A stretch of DNA of 5,549 nucleotides, taken from NCBI GenBank assembly GCA_024275815.1, contig JAJRYI010000248.1, positions 1 to 5,549 of the forward strand, read 5' to 3'. The DNA comes from Actinomycetes bacterium (GTDB taxonomy: Bacteria; Actinomycetota; Acidimicrobiia; Spongiisociales; UBA5794). Shown here in pieces: positions 4,981 through 5,549 of the stretch. Each line of letters opens with the position of its first letter. Position 1 is the stretch's first letter. The notes beneath the pieces were generated by a model. It ran no database searches. It saw nothing but the letters and a program-made list of their open reading frames with translations, and was not told the DNA's origin. The position numbers were made by a program, and so were the translations under genes.

Positions 4981-5549
4981 ATGACCGACAGGGCACACCT
5001 CGACATCGAGTTGATCGACCGCTATCTCAAAGGCGACATCGACGCGTTCAACGAACTCATGGATGCCCACGAGGATCGTGTATTCGCTGTATGCCTGCGT
5101 ATGTTGCGTGACAGGGAGGCAGCGCTCGACGCAACGCAGGACACCTTCCTCACGGTCTTCCGCAAGGCGGACCGCTACCAGGCCAGGGCGGCCTTCTCGA
5201 CCTGGCTCTACCGTGTAGCCGTCAACACCTGCTACGACCACCTCCGTCGTGCGAAACGCAAGCGCACGACCAGCATCCCGGAGGGACACGACAGCCCGGA
5301 TCCCTCGACGGAGAGCCTGCTCGAAGCCGTCGAGGTTCGCCCCGATATCGAAGATGCCCTCGCCGAGCTCAGCCCCGATTTCAGGGCTGCGATCGTGCTC
5401 GTCGATCTCGGGGGCATGTCGCTTGAACAAGCGAGCGATACCCTCGAAGTACCGGTCGGAACCATCAAGAGTCGATTGTTCCGGGCCCGCAAACAACTAT
5501 CTCAAAGTCTCGGGAACCTGAAGCCCCCCGACAAGCATCCAAACGGGGA
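4981..5549 (+). CDS. ECF (sigma-70 family) RNA polymerase sigma factor, SigM-like (3' end cut by window edge)
   Basis: Alternative sigma factor that would direct RNA polymerase to a stress or envelope regulon. The 189 visible residues contain both core domains. Region 2 (about 22-92) has DAFNELMDAHEDRVF, then DATQDTFLTVFRKADRY (50-66) and AAFSTWLYRVAVNTCYDHLR (70-89), the -10-recognition and melting segment. A charged linker follows (about 93-122). Region 4 (about 123-178) has ALAELSPDFRAAIVLVDLGG and the helix-turn-helix SLEQASDTLEVPVGTIKSRL (147-166) for -35 recognition. After that a Pro/Lys tail runs off the edge, so only a few C-terminal residues and the stop are missing. ATG 4981 is the first start after the in-frame stop at 4939-4941. 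Its ribosome site (GGGA, 3 nt away) is poor, so coupling to the upstream gene is likely. Position after a MviN-type pseudokinase matches sigM of mycobacteria, where an anti-sigma gene and trxB/trxA follow; those would lie outside this window. Confidence 0.93.
   Translation, partial: MTDRAHLDIELIDRYLKGDIDAFNELMDAHEDRVFAVCLRMLRDREAALDATQDTFLTVFRKADRYQARAAFSTWLYRVAVNTCYDHLRRAKRKRTTSIPEGHDSPDPSTESLLEAVEVRPDIEDALAELSPDFRAAIVLVDLGGMSLEQASDTLEVPVGTIKSRLFRARKQLSQSLGNLKPPDKHPNG

Noticed and set aside
4639..5496. 285-codon open frame on the minus strand under the pseudokinase and sigma factor genes
   Set aside because: It is the antisense shadow of two well-supported proteins. It crosses their gene boundary and has no family motif or ribosome site.

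Overview
The window reads as a piece of chromosome from a high-GC actinobacterium, most likely an uncultured member of Acidimicrobiia or a near relative. This is an inference from gene content, not from a marker gene. The main evidence is the right half: a GNAT protein, a membrane pseudokinase that looks like the C-terminal part of actinobacterial MviN/MurJ, and a SigM-like ECF sigma factor. In Mycobacterium and many other actinobacteria, mviN/murJ is followed by sigM and then trxB/trxA in the oriC-proximal region. Frequent GTG starts and leader-poor genes also fit.

There are two divergent blocks. Three genes point left from about position 2840: a zinc-dependent histone-deacetylase-family enzyme (1824-2837), a PilT-type hexameric ATPase (640-1731), and a zinc-ribbon plus RNase HI protein (563 to the left edge, cut off just after its last catalytic Asp). 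The RNase H reading frame is open to the edge, so it has no stop codon in the window. Between pilT and the RNase H gene lies a 60-nt two-stage palindrome (575-634) made of four copies of the 9-mer AGACAACAG. It is the most striking non-coding structure here. Three genes point right from 2917: the GNAT acetyltransferase (2917-3651), the pseudokinase/transmembrane/discoidin-like protein (3655-4941) and the ECF sigma factor (4981 to the right edge, lacking only its 3' end).

The right block looks like a cell-envelope control cluster. The pseudokinase lacks the usual catalytic residues (HRD Asp, DFG Asp, VAIK Lys) and carries an extracytoplasmic ligand-binding-like domain; its neighbour is an alternative sigma factor. 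In mycobacteria the equivalent pseudokinase is fused to the MurJ lipid II flippase. Here it is a separate protein and no murJ lies next to it. The left block shows no clear common pathway: PilT implies type IV pili, RNase HI acts on RNA-DNA hybrids, and the deacetylase could reverse acetylation of proteins or small amides. The deacetylase and the acetyltransferase are divergent from a common 79-bp spacer.

No tRNA, rRNA, CRISPR array, insertion sequence or phage gene was seen. No stretch of more than 300 bases lacks a gene.
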